Shown here piece after piece: positions 43,515 through 52,273 of a stretch of 64,000 nt of DNA. Within the stretch, counting starts at the first letter, position 1, and each line of letters opens with the position of its first letter. A program made the translations under genes and the position numbers. Location: the NCBI RefSeq assembly GCF_004216755.1, contig NZ_SGWZ01000001.1:682001-746000 (forward strand), in the 5' to 3' direction. The notes below the pieces were generated by a model. That model saw only the letters and a list, made by a program, of their open reading frames with translations, did no database searches and was not told the DNA's origin. This DNA is from Kerstersia gyiorum (GTDB lineage Bacteria > Pseudomonadota > Gammaproteobacteria > Burkholderiales > Burkholderiaceae_B).

Positions 43515-45413
43515 ATGATGCCCGGAGCGTTTCCTTTCTGGATCAACCTGATGCCCGTATCCCGTTTTTTCCGCAGACTGGGGCTGTTGTTGCCGGGGAT
43601 CGCGCTGTTGGCCGCGTTGGCGGGCTGGGCCGGTTATCGCCATAGCCTGGGCGTCGATCTCGATGCGTTGCAGCGCGCCGGCCAGGGCCGTCTGGCCCTG
43701 TATGCCGCCAGCCTGGAGCGGCAAATCGACAAATATGCCTTCCTGCCCGCGACACTGGCGCTAGAGCGGGATGTGAGTCTGTTGGTCGCACGCCGGCCGG
43801 TGGATACCCACGACCCCATCCTGGGGCTGGACCCTGAACCCGGTCCCGGCCCCGAACTGGCACATGCGGTCAACCGCTTCCTGGAACGCTTGAATCAACT
43901 GGCTGGTACGCGGGTCATCTATATCCTGGACAAGCAGGGGCAGGTGCAGGCCACCAGCAATTGGCAGCAAGCCGACAGTTTCCTGGGCGAAGACCTCTCC
44001 TATCGCGATTATTTCCGCGAGGCTGCCGCCGGCCGTGCCGGCCGGTTTTTCGGTGTCGGCACGACTCGTGGCGACCCCGGCTATTACCTGTCTTCCCCGC
44101 TCTATGAAGATGGCGAGGTGGCCGGCGTAGCCGTGGTCAAGGTCGGGCTGGAACAGCTGGAACAGTCCTGGAGCAAGGCAGAGGTGCCGGTGCTGGTGAG
44201 CGATGCCAACGGCATCGTCATTCTGGCCTCGACGCCAGAATGGAAATTCACGGCCTTGCGGCCGCTGTCCGATGCGGACCGCGAGCGCTTGCGCGCCAGC
44301 CTGCAGTACTTCGACCAGCCCCTGGACCCGCTGGGGCTGGGCGACGCCGGAGGGCTGCCTGGCGGCACCCACCTGGTCAGCCTGCCTGCAGCGGAACCCC
44401 GCCAGGGCGGCGCCCGGCGCGTGCCGCCCTACCTGGCCCAGGAACAGGCGCTGGACGGAACCGGCTGGACCCTGACAGTGCTGTCACCGGCTGGGCAACT
44501 GGCCTGGATGGCATGGACACGGGCGGCGCTGGCTGCCGCCGCGACCGCCCTGGTGTGCATTTTGTTGCTGCTGTGGCAGCAGCGTCGCGCCTACCTGCGC
44601 GAACGCCTGCAGGCGCGCGAGGCCCTGCAGCGTGCCCATGACGAACTGGAACTAAAGGTCGAGGAGCGCACGCGCAATCTGCGTGCGGCCCAGGATGAGT
44701 TGGTACATGCCGGCAAGATGGCGGTGATCGGCCAGTTGTCGGCGGAGCTGGCGCATGAACTGAGCCAGCCGCTGGCGGCCTTGCGCACGCTGTCGGGCAA
44801 TGCGGGCCGCTTCATGGAACGGGGCGATCTGGACGCCGCGCGCGGCAACCTGGACCGTATCGGCACGCTGGTCGATACCATGGGCGGGTTGACGAGCCGG
44901 CTCAAGTTGTTTGCGCGCAAGTCCGATGGCGCGCCGCAGCCGGTGGACGTGCGCCGTACCATCGACAATGCGCTGTTCCTGCTGGAGCCGCGCCTGCGCC
45001 AGGTAGGCGCAGGCATGCGCATGATGGTCGCCGGGGGAGTGACAGCGCTGTGTGATGCCAACCGCCTGGAACAGGTGCTGGTCAACCTGATAGGCAACGC
45101 GCTGGATGCGGTTGAAGGCCATGCGTCGCCGGCGGTACGGATCAGTGCCAGGCGCGACGGCGAGCGCGTGCGCATCGAAGTGGCGGATAACGGCCCCGGC
45201 CTGCCCGAGGAAGTGCTGGCGCACCTGTTCGAACCCTTTTTTACGACCAAAGAAGCTGGGCGCGGGTTGGGCCTGGGGCTGGCGATTTCCGCCGGCATCG
45301 TGCGTGATTTCGGCGGAACGCTCAGTGCGGCCGCAGCGGCGTCCGGCGGCGCGATGTTTGTCGTGGACCTGCCTGCGGCGCAGGCGATTGCAGCAAAGGA
45401 AGGCGCGCTATGA
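43515..45413 (+). CDS. dctB: Sensor histidine kinase, DctB-like
   Basis: A 632-residue membrane kinase. A first helix (about 19-42) and a second (about 333-355) bracket a periplasmic double-Cache domain with the ligand-loop features GEDLSYRDYFREAAAGR and GYYLSSPLYEDG, as in DctB. After a coiled coil (LQAREALQRAHDELELKVEE) come HisKA with AELAHELSQPLAALRTL and the ATPase domain with NLIGNALDAVE, VADNGPGL and GRGLGLGLAISAGIV. It senses an external dicarboxylate or amino acid and phosphorylates the next gene product. The ATG at 43515 has GGAAGG 8 nt upstream; 43551 is the alternative. Its stop overlaps the regulator start (ATGA). Confidence 0.87.
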   Translation: MMPGAFPFWINLMPVSRFFRRLGLLLPGIALLAALAGWAGYRHSLGVDLDALQRAGQGRLALYAASLERQIDKYAFLPATLALERDVSLLVARRPVDTHDPILGLDPEPGPGPELAHAVNRFLERLNQLAGTRVIYILDKQGQVQATSNWQQADSFLGEDLSYRDYFREAAAGRAGRFFGVGTTRGDPGYYLSSPLYEDGEVAGVAVVKVGLEQLEQSWSKAEVPVLVSDANGIVILASTPEWKFTALRPLSDADRERLRASLQYFDQPLDPLGLGDAGGLPGGTHLVSLPAAEPRQGGARRVPPYLAQEQALDGTGWTLTVLSPAGQLAWMAWTRAALAAAATALVCILLLLWQQRRAYLRERLQAREALQRAHDELELKVEERTRNLRAAQDELVHAGKMAVIGQLSAELAHELSQPLAALRTLSGNAGRFMERGDLDAARGNLDRIGTLVDTMGGLTSRLKLFARKSDGAPQPVDVRRTIDNALFLLEPRLRQVGAGMRMMVAGGVTALCDANRLEQVLVNLIGNALDAVEGHASPAVRISARRDGERVRIEVADNGPGLPEEVLAHLFEPFFTTKEAGRGLGLGLAISAGIVRDFGGTLSAAAAASGGAMFVVDLPAAQAIAAKEGAL

Positions 45414-46780
45414 AAAGCGATCTCGCGAGCGGTTCGGGCCTGGGTGTCCTGTTGGTCGAGGATGACGAGAACGTCCGCCTGGGATGCGTCCAGACGCTGC
45501 AATTGGCCGATATTGAAGTGGAGGCTGTCGCCAGTGCCGAACAGGCGCTGCGGCGCCTGGAGGCTGGCGCGACGCCTGGCCTGGTGGTGACGGACATGCG
45601 CCTGCCTGGCATGGACGGCATGGCCTTGCTGCGCCAGCTGCGCGCGCAGGACCCGGAGCTGCCGGTCATCCTGATGACCGGCCATGGCGACGTGGCCCTG
45701 GCAGTGCAGGCCATGAAGGATGGCGCGCACGACTTCATCGAGAAGCCGTTTTCGCCCGACTACCTGGTGGAGCTGGTGCGCCGTGCGCAGGAGCACCGGC
45801 GGCTGTCGTTGGAAGTGCGTGCATTGCGGGCCACGCTGCAGAATCGCGACACCATCGAGGCACGCATCCTGGGGGAATCGGAACCCATGCGACGTGTGCG
45901 CCGATTGGTGGGAGAACTGGGTGACAGCGAGGCAGACGTCCTGATCCACGGAGAAACCGGCACCGGCAAGGAACTGGTGGCGCGCTGCCTGCATGATGCC
46001 AGCGCGCGGCGACATGGTAATTTCGTTGCGATCAATTGCGGCGGCCTGCCCGAGCACCTGTTCGAAAGCGAAATCTTCGGCCATGAGGCCGGCGCCTTCA
46101 CCGGGGCCGGCCGGCGCCGTATTGGCCGGATCGAACACGCCAGCGGCGGCACGCTGTTCCTCGATGAAATCGAGAGCATGCCGATGTCCATGCAGGTCAA
46201 GCTGCTGCGCGTTCTGCAGGAGCGCACGCTGGAACGGCTGGGCTCGAATACGCCGGTATTGGTGGATTGCCGGGTCATCGCCGCAACCAAGGTGGATCTG
46301 CTGGCGCTGGCGGAAAGCGGTGGCTTTCGCGCCGACCTTTATTACCGCCTGAGTGTGGCGACGCTGCCCCTGCCTCCCTTGCGCGAACGGCGCGAAGACA
46401 TCAGCATTCTGTTCGAGCACTTCGCGCTGCAGGCCGCGACGCGGCATGGACGCACGCCGCTGGCGCAGGACCCGGGCCGGCTGCGCAGCATGATGGCCTA
46501 TCACTGGCCGGGCAATGTGCGCGAGCTGCGCAATGCTGCCGAACGTTGCGTACTGGGCATTGCTGCCGGTTTTCCGCCGTTTTCCGCCGATGGCGGCGCG
46601 GACGATGGCAGTACCCAGGAGCGTCCACTGGCCCAGGCCGTGGCGGAGTTCGAGCGTGCGCTGATCGTCGAGGCGCTGCGTCGGCATGACAACAACCTGA
46701 CGCGCGCCAGCGCGGCCTTGCAGGTTCCCAAGACCACCCTGCACGACAAGGTACGCAAGTACGGGCTCAATCTGTCCTGA
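45410..46780 (+). CDS. dctD: Sigma-54-dependent response regulator, DctD-like
   Basis: A 456-residue NtrC-family activator. The receiver domain has VEDDENVRL, phospho-acceptor Asp62 in VTDMRLPGMDG, and Lys in FIEKPFSP. The AAA+ domain shows Walker A GETGTGKEL, the sigma-54 contact loop GAFTGA in HEAGAFTGAGRR, Walker B GTLFLDEIESM and the arginine-finger region. The Fis-type HTH is NNLTRASAALQVPKTTLHDKV. It should bind the palindromes upstream of the symporter and activate that sigma-54 promoter. It overlaps the kinase gene by 4 nt. Acidic-amino-acid regulators of the AauR type are an alternative assignment. Confidence 0.9.
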   Translation: MKSDLASGSGLGVLLVEDDENVRLGCVQTLQLADIEVEAVASAEQALRRLEAGATPGLVVTDMRLPGMDGMALLRQLRAQDPELPVILMTGHGDVALAVQAMKDGAHDFIEKPFSPDYLVELVRRAQEHRRLSLEVRALRATLQNRDTIEARILGESEPMRRVRRLVGELGDSEADVLIHGETGTGKELVARCLHDASARRHGNFVAINCGGLPEHLFESEIFGHEAGAFTGAGRRRIGRIEHASGGTLFLDEIESMPMSMQVKLLRVLQERTLERLGSNTPVLVDCRVIAATKVDLLALAESGGFRADLYYRLSVATLPLPPLRERREDISILFEHFALQAATRHGRTPLAQDPGRLRSMMAYHWPGNVRELRNAAERCVLGIAAGFPPFSADGGADDGSTQERPLAQAVAEFERALIVEALRRHDNNLTRASAALQVPKTTLHDKVRKYGLNLS

Positions 46781-46795
46781 TGGCTGTGGCCGGCG

Positions 46796-48115
46796 TTAGT
46801 TGCGGCCGGGCAGGATCAGCAAGGCGCGGAAATCATTCACGTTGGTCAGTGTCGGGCCGGTAATGACGCCATCACCCAGGCGCTCGAAGAAGCCATGGCC
46901 GTCGTTGTCGGCCAGGCAGGCCGCCGGGTCCAGGCCCAGCGTACGGGCGCGTGCCAGCGTGGCGGGCGTGATGATGGCACCCGCCACGGGTTCCTGGCCG
47001 TCTACGCCGTCGGTATCGGCAGCCAGCGCATGGATGCCGGCTTGCCCGCGCAAGGCCAGGGCAAGCGCCAGCAGGAATTCGACATTGCGGCCACCGCGTC
47101 CCTGGCCACGCAGCGTGACGGTGGTTTCGCCGCCGGACAACAGCACGCAGGGCGCGGCAAAGGGTTCCCCGTACCGGGCGCAGGACAGCGCAATCCCCGC
47201 CATGGCGCGGGCCACTTCGCGGGCTTCGCCCTCGATGGCGTCACCCAGTATCCAGGCTGGTATGCCGGCTTCCCGGGCGGCCGCTGCTGCCGCCAGCAAG
47301 GCCATGCGTGGCGTGGCGACCAGGTGGGTGCTGATGGCGGGCAGGGCCGGATCGCCGGGTTTGCAGGATTCCGCGGCCTGGGATGACAGCACGTGCTGCA
47401 CCGGGGCGGGAGGCTCGATGCCATAGCGCTGCAGGATGGCCTGCGCCTGTTCACAGGTGCTGGCGTCGGCAACCGTCGGGCCGGAAGCGACATCGGCAGG
47501 ATCGTCGCCTGGTACGTCGGAAATCAGCAGGTTGATGATCGGCGCGGGGTGGCAGGCGGCAGCCAGGCGTCCGCCCTTGATGGCGGACAGGTGACGCCGC
47601 ACGCAGTTGATTTCCGAAATCGAAGCGCCGCTGGCCAGCAGCGCCCGGCTGAGCGCCTGTTTGTCTGCCAGGCTGATGCCGGCCAGGGGCGCTGCCAGCA
47701 GTGCGGAACCGCCGCCCGAAAACAGACCGATGACCAGGTCGTCAGGCCCGAGTCCTGCGACCTGTGCCAGCATGCGCTGTGCAGCGGCAGCGCCGGCGTC
47801 GTCGGGAACGGGGTGGGCGGCCTCGATGATTTCTATCTGGCGGCAAGGCACGGCGTGGCCATAGCGCGTGACCACCAGGCCTGAGAGCGGGCCATCCCAG
47901 GCCTGTTCCAGCGCGGCAGCCATGGCCGCCGAGGCTTTGCCGGCGCCGATGACCACGACGCGTCCGCCCGTGGCGCAGGCGCGCAGCCGGGCGACCAGCG
48001 GAGGGAGGCAACGTGCCGGATCGGCGGCATCGACGGCTGCGTCGAACAGCCTGCGCAGCAAATGTTCTGGCAGGTGTTCGGACAGAAACTCGGGCGGGTC
48101 GTGGCGGGTCGTCAT
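46796..48115 (-). CDS. ttuD: Glycerate 2-kinase (TtuD/GckA, MOFRL family)
   Basis: A 439-residue kinase that forms 2-phosphoglycerate from D-glycerate, linking tartrate, glyoxylate or hydroxypyruvate routes to glycolysis. The N-terminal domain shows RVVVIGAGKASAAMA and GLFSGGGSALLAAP, with RRHLSAIKGGRLA and LLISDVPGDDPADVASGPT next. The C-terminal MOFRL domain reads LLSGGETTVTLRGQGRGGRN with AADTDGVDG and TNVNDFRALLI. It is 67 bp downstream of ilvA on the same strand. No tartronate semialdehyde reductase is beside it. Confidence 0.92.
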   Translation of the reverse strand: MTTRHDPPEFLSEHLPEHLLRRLFDAAVDAADPARCLPPLVARLRACATGGRVVVIGAGKASAAMAAALEQAWDGPLSGLVVTRYGHAVPCRQIEIIEAAHPVPDDAGAAAAQRMLAQVAGLGPDDLVIGLFSGGGSALLAAPLAGISLADKQALSRALLASGASISEINCVRRHLSAIKGGRLAAACHPAPIINLLISDVPGDDPADVASGPTVADASTCEQAQAILQRYGIEPPAPVQHVLSSQAAESCKPGDPALPAISTHLVATPRMALLAAAAAAREAGIPAWILGDAIEGEAREVARAMAGIALSCARYGEPFAAPCVLLSGGETTVTLRGQGRGGRNVEFLLALALALRGQAGIHALAADTDGVDGQEPVAGAIITPATLARARTLGLDPAACLADNDGHGFFERLGDGVITGPTLTNVNDFRALLILPGRN

Positions 48116-48182
48116 GGCAGCGGGCCGGGCAGGCTGCCACCGCAGACCGGCTTGCCTGCGCCGGTCGGCGGCAGGCGGCGGG

Positions 48183-49691
48183 TTAAAGGAACAGGCGGTA
48201 GGCCGGGTTATCCGTTTCGTTGGCGTGGGGATAGTCCAGCGCTTTCAGGAATTCACGGAAGGCCTTGCGGTCGGCGCTGGGTACCTGGATACCGACCAGC
48301 ACGCTGGCGGCGTCGCCGCCCTGGTTGCGGTAGTGGAACAGGCTGATGTTCCAGTCGGGTTGCATGGCGGCCAGGAATCGCATCAGGGCGCCTGGACGTT
48401 CCGGGAAGTCGAAGCGATACAGCAGTTCATCAGTGGCCTGGGTGGATTTGCCGCCCACCATGTGCCGCAAATGGGTCTTGGCCAGTTCGTTCTGGGTCAG
48501 GTCCAGGATCTCGAAGTCATGCTTGCCCAGGTTGACGGCCAGCTTCTCCGCTTCGGCGGGCGAGCTGACCTGCAGGCCGACGAACACGTGGGCGCGGTCG
48601 CTGTCTTCCATCCGGTATTTGAACTCGGTCACGGCGCGGTCACCCAGCAGCGCACAGAAGCGGCGGAAACTGCCGCGCTGCTCCGGCATGCTGACAGCGA
48701 ACAGTGCTTCGCGCTGTTCGCCTATGGCGGTGCGTTCGGCAACGAAGCGCAGCCGGTCGAAGTTCATGTTCGCGCCACAGGCAATCGTGATCAGCGTTTT
48801 GTTCTTCAGCTTGTTGTCGGCCGCATACTTCTTCGCGGCAGCCAGGGCCATGGCGCCGGCGGGTTCCAGCACGCTGCGGGTTTCCGTGAAAACGTCCTTG
48901 AGCGCGGCGCAGATTTCGTCGGTATCGACGACCACGAATTCATCCACGACTTCCCGCGCAATGCGGAAGGTTTCCTGGCCCACCTGCTTGACGGCGGTGC
49001 CATCCGAGAACAGGCCGACGTCGGTCAGGTTGACCCGCTTGCCTGCCTGCACACTGCGCAGCATGGCGTCGGAATCCACGGTTTGCACGCCGATGACCTT
49101 GATCTCCGGCCGCAGCGCCTTGATATAGGCGCCTACGCCGGAAACCAGGCCGCCGCCGCCGATGGCGACGAATACCGCGTCGATGGGGCCGGGGTGCTGG
49201 TGCAGGATTTCCATCGCAACGGTGCCCTGGCCGGCGATGACGTCCGGGTCATCGAACGGGTGCACGAAGGTCAGCTTCTGTTCCTTCTCCAGCGTCAGGG
49301 CATGCTGGTAGGCGTCGGAATAGCTTTCGCCTGCCAGGACGACCTCCGCGCCATGCGCCAGGACAGCATCCACCTTGATGCGCGGCGTGGTCACCGGCAT
49401 CACGATGACGGCGCGGCAGCCCAGCTTGCGCGCCGACAGTGCCACGCCCTGGGCATGGTTGCCGGCGGATGCAGCGATCACGCCACGCGACAGTGCCGCT
49501 GGCGATAGATTGGCGATCTTGTTGTAGGCGCCGCGCAGCTTGAAGCTGAAGACTTCCTGCATGTCTTCGCGCTTGAACCAGACCTTGTTCTGAATTCGCT
49601 CTGAAATCAACGGGGCATATTCCAGCGGCGTTTCGACCGCGACGTCATAGACCTTGGATGTCAGGATGCGTTTCAGATAATCGGTGTTCAT
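48183..49691 (-). CDS. ilvA: Threonine ammonia-lyase, biosynthetic
   Basis: PLP enzyme that deaminates threonine to 2-oxobutanoate, the first step of isoleucine synthesis. The 502 residues follow the biosynthetic type: catalytic domain with PLP Lys51 in SFKLRGAYNK, SAGNHAQGVALSA, and the phosphate loop GGGGLVSGV, then two ACT-like regulatory domains (about 325-400 and 418-495) for isoleucine and valine control. The two regulatory domains separate it from the short catabolic enzyme. It is divergent from yqaA. Confidence 0.96.
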   Translation of the reverse strand: MNTDYLKRILTSKVYDVAVETPLEYAPLISERIQNKVWFKREDMQEVFSFKLRGAYNKIANLSPAALSRGVIAASAGNHAQGVALSARKLGCRAVIVMPVTTPRIKVDAVLAHGAEVVLAGESYSDAYQHALTLEKEQKLTFVHPFDDPDVIAGQGTVAMEILHQHPGPIDAVFVAIGGGGLVSGVGAYIKALRPEIKVIGVQTVDSDAMLRSVQAGKRVNLTDVGLFSDGTAVKQVGQETFRIAREVVDEFVVVDTDEICAALKDVFTETRSVLEPAGAMALAAAKKYAADNKLKNKTLITIACGANMNFDRLRFVAERTAIGEQREALFAVSMPEQRGSFRRFCALLGDRAVTEFKYRMEDSDRAHVFVGLQVSSPAEAEKLAVNLGKHDFEILDLTQNELAKTHLRHMVGGKSTQATDELLYRFDFPERPGALMRFLAAMQPDWNISLFHYRNQGGDAASVLVGIQVPSADRKAFREFLKALDYPHANETDNPAYRLFL

Positions 49692-49778
49692 GGTTTTCGG
49701 CGCTTGGGCCTGGGTGGGTTGAGAAAAATGGAATCAGGAAACCGTCCAGAGTAGCACAGCGTCCTATAAACTTCGGCT

Positions 49779-50381
49779 ATGGAAAGCACCTTGATGTCCG
49801 CGATCAATAGCCTGTTGGAAATGTTCGCATTGCCACAGGTCGGGCTGAGCGCGATTTTCATTGTCAGCCTGGTTTCGGCGACCTTGCTGCCACTGGGGTC
49901 CGAGCCAGTCGTGTTCGGCTACCTGAGCCTGACCCCACATATGTTCTGGCCCGCGATGCTGGTGGCGACGGCCGGCAATACCATTGGTGGCGGCATTTCC
50001 TATGCCATGGGGCTGGGCGCGCGCAGGGCTTTTGTGCTCTGGCGCCGGCGCAAGCGCCTGGCGGCTGCGCAGGAAGGCCTGCCGCGAGACGGTGACAGTG
50101 ATGACACCGGGGACGACGCCCAGGCGGCCGATGGCGTGGGGCAGGGCAAGGCGGGGCGCTGGGATGTGCGCGCCCGCAACTGGATGCGCCGCATCGGCCC
50201 GCCCGCCTTGCTGCTGTCCTGGCTGCCGGCTGTGGGCGACCCCCTGTGCGCCGCCGCCGGCTGGCTGCGCTTTTCCTTCTGGCCGTGCATGTTCTATATG
50301 GCGATCGGCAAGTTCCTGCGCTACGTCCTGATGACGGCCTTCCTGATGTGGGTATCGGGGCAGGCGCTGCCAGGCCTCTGA
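49779..50381 (+). CDS. yqaA: YqaA-family membrane protein (VTT/DedA-like fold) with charged insert
   Basis: A 200-residue inner-membrane protein. The core matches YqaA: IFIVSLVSATLLPLGSEPVV, AGNTIGGGISYAMG, then GPPALLLSWLPAVGDPLCAAAGWLR and a last helix FLRYVLMTAFLMWVSGQA. Between the two halves there is a 45-residue charged insert (about 85-130, with RDGDSDDTGDDAQAAD), which explains why it is longer than the 142-residue E. coli protein. DedA/VTT proteins are linked to lipid flipping and membrane homeostasis; the YqaA role itself is unknown. It stands alone. Confidence 0.88.
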   Translation: MESTLMSAINSLLEMFALPQVGLSAIFIVSLVSATLLPLGSEPVVFGYLSLTPHMFWPAMLVATAGNTIGGGISYAMGLGARRAFVLWRRRKRLAAAQEGLPRDGDSDDTGDDAQAADGVGQGKAGRWDVRARNWMRRIGPPALLLSWLPAVGDPLCAAAGWLRFSFWPCMFYMAIGKFLRYVLMTAFLMWVSGQALPGL

Positions 50382-50630
50382 TTCTGGGGGCGTGCTGGCG
50401 CCGCCTGCGCGCCGCCGAGGTTCGTGCCGGCGCGGTGCCGGGTGCGTTTGTTGCCTTGCTGCTTGTTTTCGGAGCTGCGCGGCCGTCAATCCGCCGGCAA
50501 AGGCGTATGATGAATATTTCTCCTGGTTACAGTGGCCGTGTCCGGCCGGGCTTGATTGCACCCCGCACGCCCTGACCGTCCGCTTGCCTGTCAGTGCCTT
50601 TTCGCCCATCCTGCCACTACGCTGCTTTCC

Positions 50631-51467
50631 ATGAAAACTGTCGTTTCCATACAGTCGCAATTGGTGTTCGGCTATGCCGGCAACAGTGCGGCAGTGCCTG
50701 TTTTGCAGTCTGCCGGACTGACCGTGTATCCGGTGCCGACTACCTTGCTGTCCAATACCCCGCATTACCCGGAATGGGCTTGTCTGCCGGTCCGGGCGGA
50801 AGACGTTCGTGCCCTGTGCGCGGGCTTGTCGCAGCGGGTGGCGGCGCAGGAACTGGACGTGGTCCTGACCGGCTGGATGGGCAGCGCCGCCATCGTGCGC
50901 GAAGTGGCGCAGTGGCTGAAGGAGCTCAAGCGTCTTCATCCCGGCCTGCTGTATGTCTGCGATCCCGTCATGGGGGATGCCCAGAAAGGCCTGTATGTCG
51001 ATGCAGCCTGTGCCCAGGCCATCGCGGACGAACTGGTGCCGCTGGCGGATGTCCTCACGCCCAACACCTTTGAATTGCAGCGGCTGGTGCCCGAGCCGGC
51101 AGGCCTGGCCGGACGCATGGCGGTGCTCAGCGGTGAGCGCCAGCGCGTGGTCGTCGTCAGCAGCGTGGAAGATGACCAGGGCGGCATCATCAATGTGGTG
51201 GGCCGGGGCGGCCAGGCCTGGCAGGTACGTACGCCGCGCCTGGCGGTGGATCTCAGCGGGACGGGTGATGTCATGACGGCACGTTTCCTGGTGTCGCTGC
51301 TGCGCGGGGCGGAATTGGACCGGGCCCTGGCCGACGCTGTCAGCGGGGTATATGCCGTCATTGAACTGGCAGCGGCGACAGATGCCCATGAAATGCCCCT
51401 GACACAGGCGATGCCGGCGATTCAGACGCCGACGCGGCGCTTTCCGGCAACACCCCGGCCGTCCTGA
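50631..51467 (+). CDS. pdxY: Pyridoxal kinase PdxY
   Basis: A 278-residue ribokinase-fold enzyme that phosphorylates pyridoxal in the PLP salvage pathway. SIQSQLVFGYAGNSAAVPVL opens the protein, followed by TTLLSNTPHYPEW, CDPVMGDAQKGLYV, DVLTPNTFELQRLV and the anion-hole motif DLSGTGDVMTARFL. The ATG at 50631 is in the family position but has no clear ribosome binding site. The 249 bp upstream to yqaA hold no gene that I can support. Two PLP-binding MocR regulators and a PLP deaminase are in the same window, though not linked by operon. Confidence 0.93.
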   Translation: MKTVVSIQSQLVFGYAGNSAAVPVLQSAGLTVYPVPTTLLSNTPHYPEWACLPVRAEDVRALCAGLSQRVAAQELDVVLTGWMGSAAIVREVAQWLKELKRLHPGLLYVCDPVMGDAQKGLYVDAACAQAIADELVPLADVLTPNTFELQRLVPEPAGLAGRMAVLSGERQRVVVVSSVEDDQGGIINVVGRGGQAWQVRTPRLAVDLSGTGDVMTARFLVSLLRGAELDRALADAVSGVYAVIELAAATDAHEMPLTQAMPAIQTPTRRFPATPRPS

Positions 51468-51487
51468 GGCCGGGAGCGCCTGTCTGG

Positions 51488-52120
51488 TTATTGCGCCAGG
51501 GATGTCAGGATGGGGTAAAGCGATAGCACCAGCAGCAGTGCCATGGCCACGTTGAAACAGCGCACGGCCAAGGGGGCAGTCAGTACGGTGCGCAAGGCTG
51601 TGCCGCACCAGGCCCAGACACTGATGCAGGGCAGGTTGACCACGCCGGACAGCAAGGTGGCCTGGGCCAGGTTGACGAAGAAATTCTGCTGCGGCACATA
51701 AGTGGCGATCGCGCCCACGACCATGATCCAGGCCTTTGGGTTGACCCACTGGAACAGCAGGGCCTCAAGCAGTGTCATGGGGCGGCCGCGCTGGTCGGCG
51801 TCGTCCATGCCGCCGGCCGTGGCGATACGCCAGGCCAGATAAAGCAGATAGGCAGCACCTGCATAGCGCAGTACGTCATAGAACCACGGAAACCTGAGGA
51901 AGACGCTGCCCATGCCGGCGCCGACCAGGATCAGCATGCTCATCATCCCCAGGCTGATGCCCAGCATGTGCGGGATGGAGCGGCGGAAACCGAAGTTCAG
52001 GCCCGAGGCCGCCAGCATGACATTGTTGGGCCCGGGGGTAATGGATGAGGCGAACATGAACAGCGCCAGGGAGCCGGCCAGGGCCGGGGTCATCAAATCA
52101 GTGGGAAGCATGGTGTCCAT
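51488..52120 (-). CDS. LysE/RhtB-family amino-acid exporter
   Basis: A 210-residue inner-membrane exporter with five to six helices. The family start SITPGPNNVMLAASGLNFG is clear, and LLFQWVNPKAWIMVVGAIATY is the second conserved block. The substrate is an amino acid or derivative. A divergent MocR-type regulator is directly next to it, a common pairing in which the regulator responds to the exported amino acid through PLP. Direct repeats lie between the two genes. Confidence 0.9.
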   Translation of the reverse strand: MDTMLPTDLMTPALAGSLALFMFASSITPGPNNVMLAASGLNFGFRRSIPHMLGISLGMMSMLILVGAGMGSVFLRFPWFYDVLRYAGAAYLLYLAWRIATAGGMDDADQRGRPMTLLEALLFQWVNPKAWIMVVGAIATYVPQQNFFVNLAQATLLSGVVNLPCISVWAWCGTALRTVLTAPLAVRCFNVAMALLLVLSLYPILTSLAQ

Positions 52121-52222
52121 GGTCAGTTTCCTGCGGGAATCTCGGAAAATCGGAAAACGGCCCAGCGGAAAAAATTCCGGCAGATGCAGCGGGCATGGCT
52201 TCCACTGTAAGCATCAATGGCG

Positions 52223-52253
52223 GTACAGTACCTGTACAGTTGATCAAACAGTT
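52223..52253. promoter_or_regulatory. Phased ACAGT repeats between LysE exporter and MocR regulator
   Basis: GTACAGTACCTGTACAGT contains two copies of GTACAGT whose starts are 11 bp apart, about one helical turn. A third ACAGT follows 12 bp further (52248-52252). Phased direct repeats are typical of MocR binding sites. They end about 20 bp before the MocR start and about 103 bp from the exporter start. Confidence 0.6.
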
Positions 52254-52273
52254 ATCTGAACTGGCCTGGTGAT

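Noticed and set aside
44591..46744. 717-codon frame antisense to the dctB/dctD-like genes
   Set aside because: It spans two well-defined regulator genes and reads as biased, motif-free sequence.
50508..50576. 22-codon ORF (MMNISPGYSG...) upstream of pdxY
   Set aside because: Too short and without coupling or family signal; the ATG-ATG and a nearby AAAGG are not enough.
49764..51749. 661-codon minus-strand frame over yqaA and pdxY
   Set aside because: It covers two conserved plus-strand genes and has no recognisable domain.
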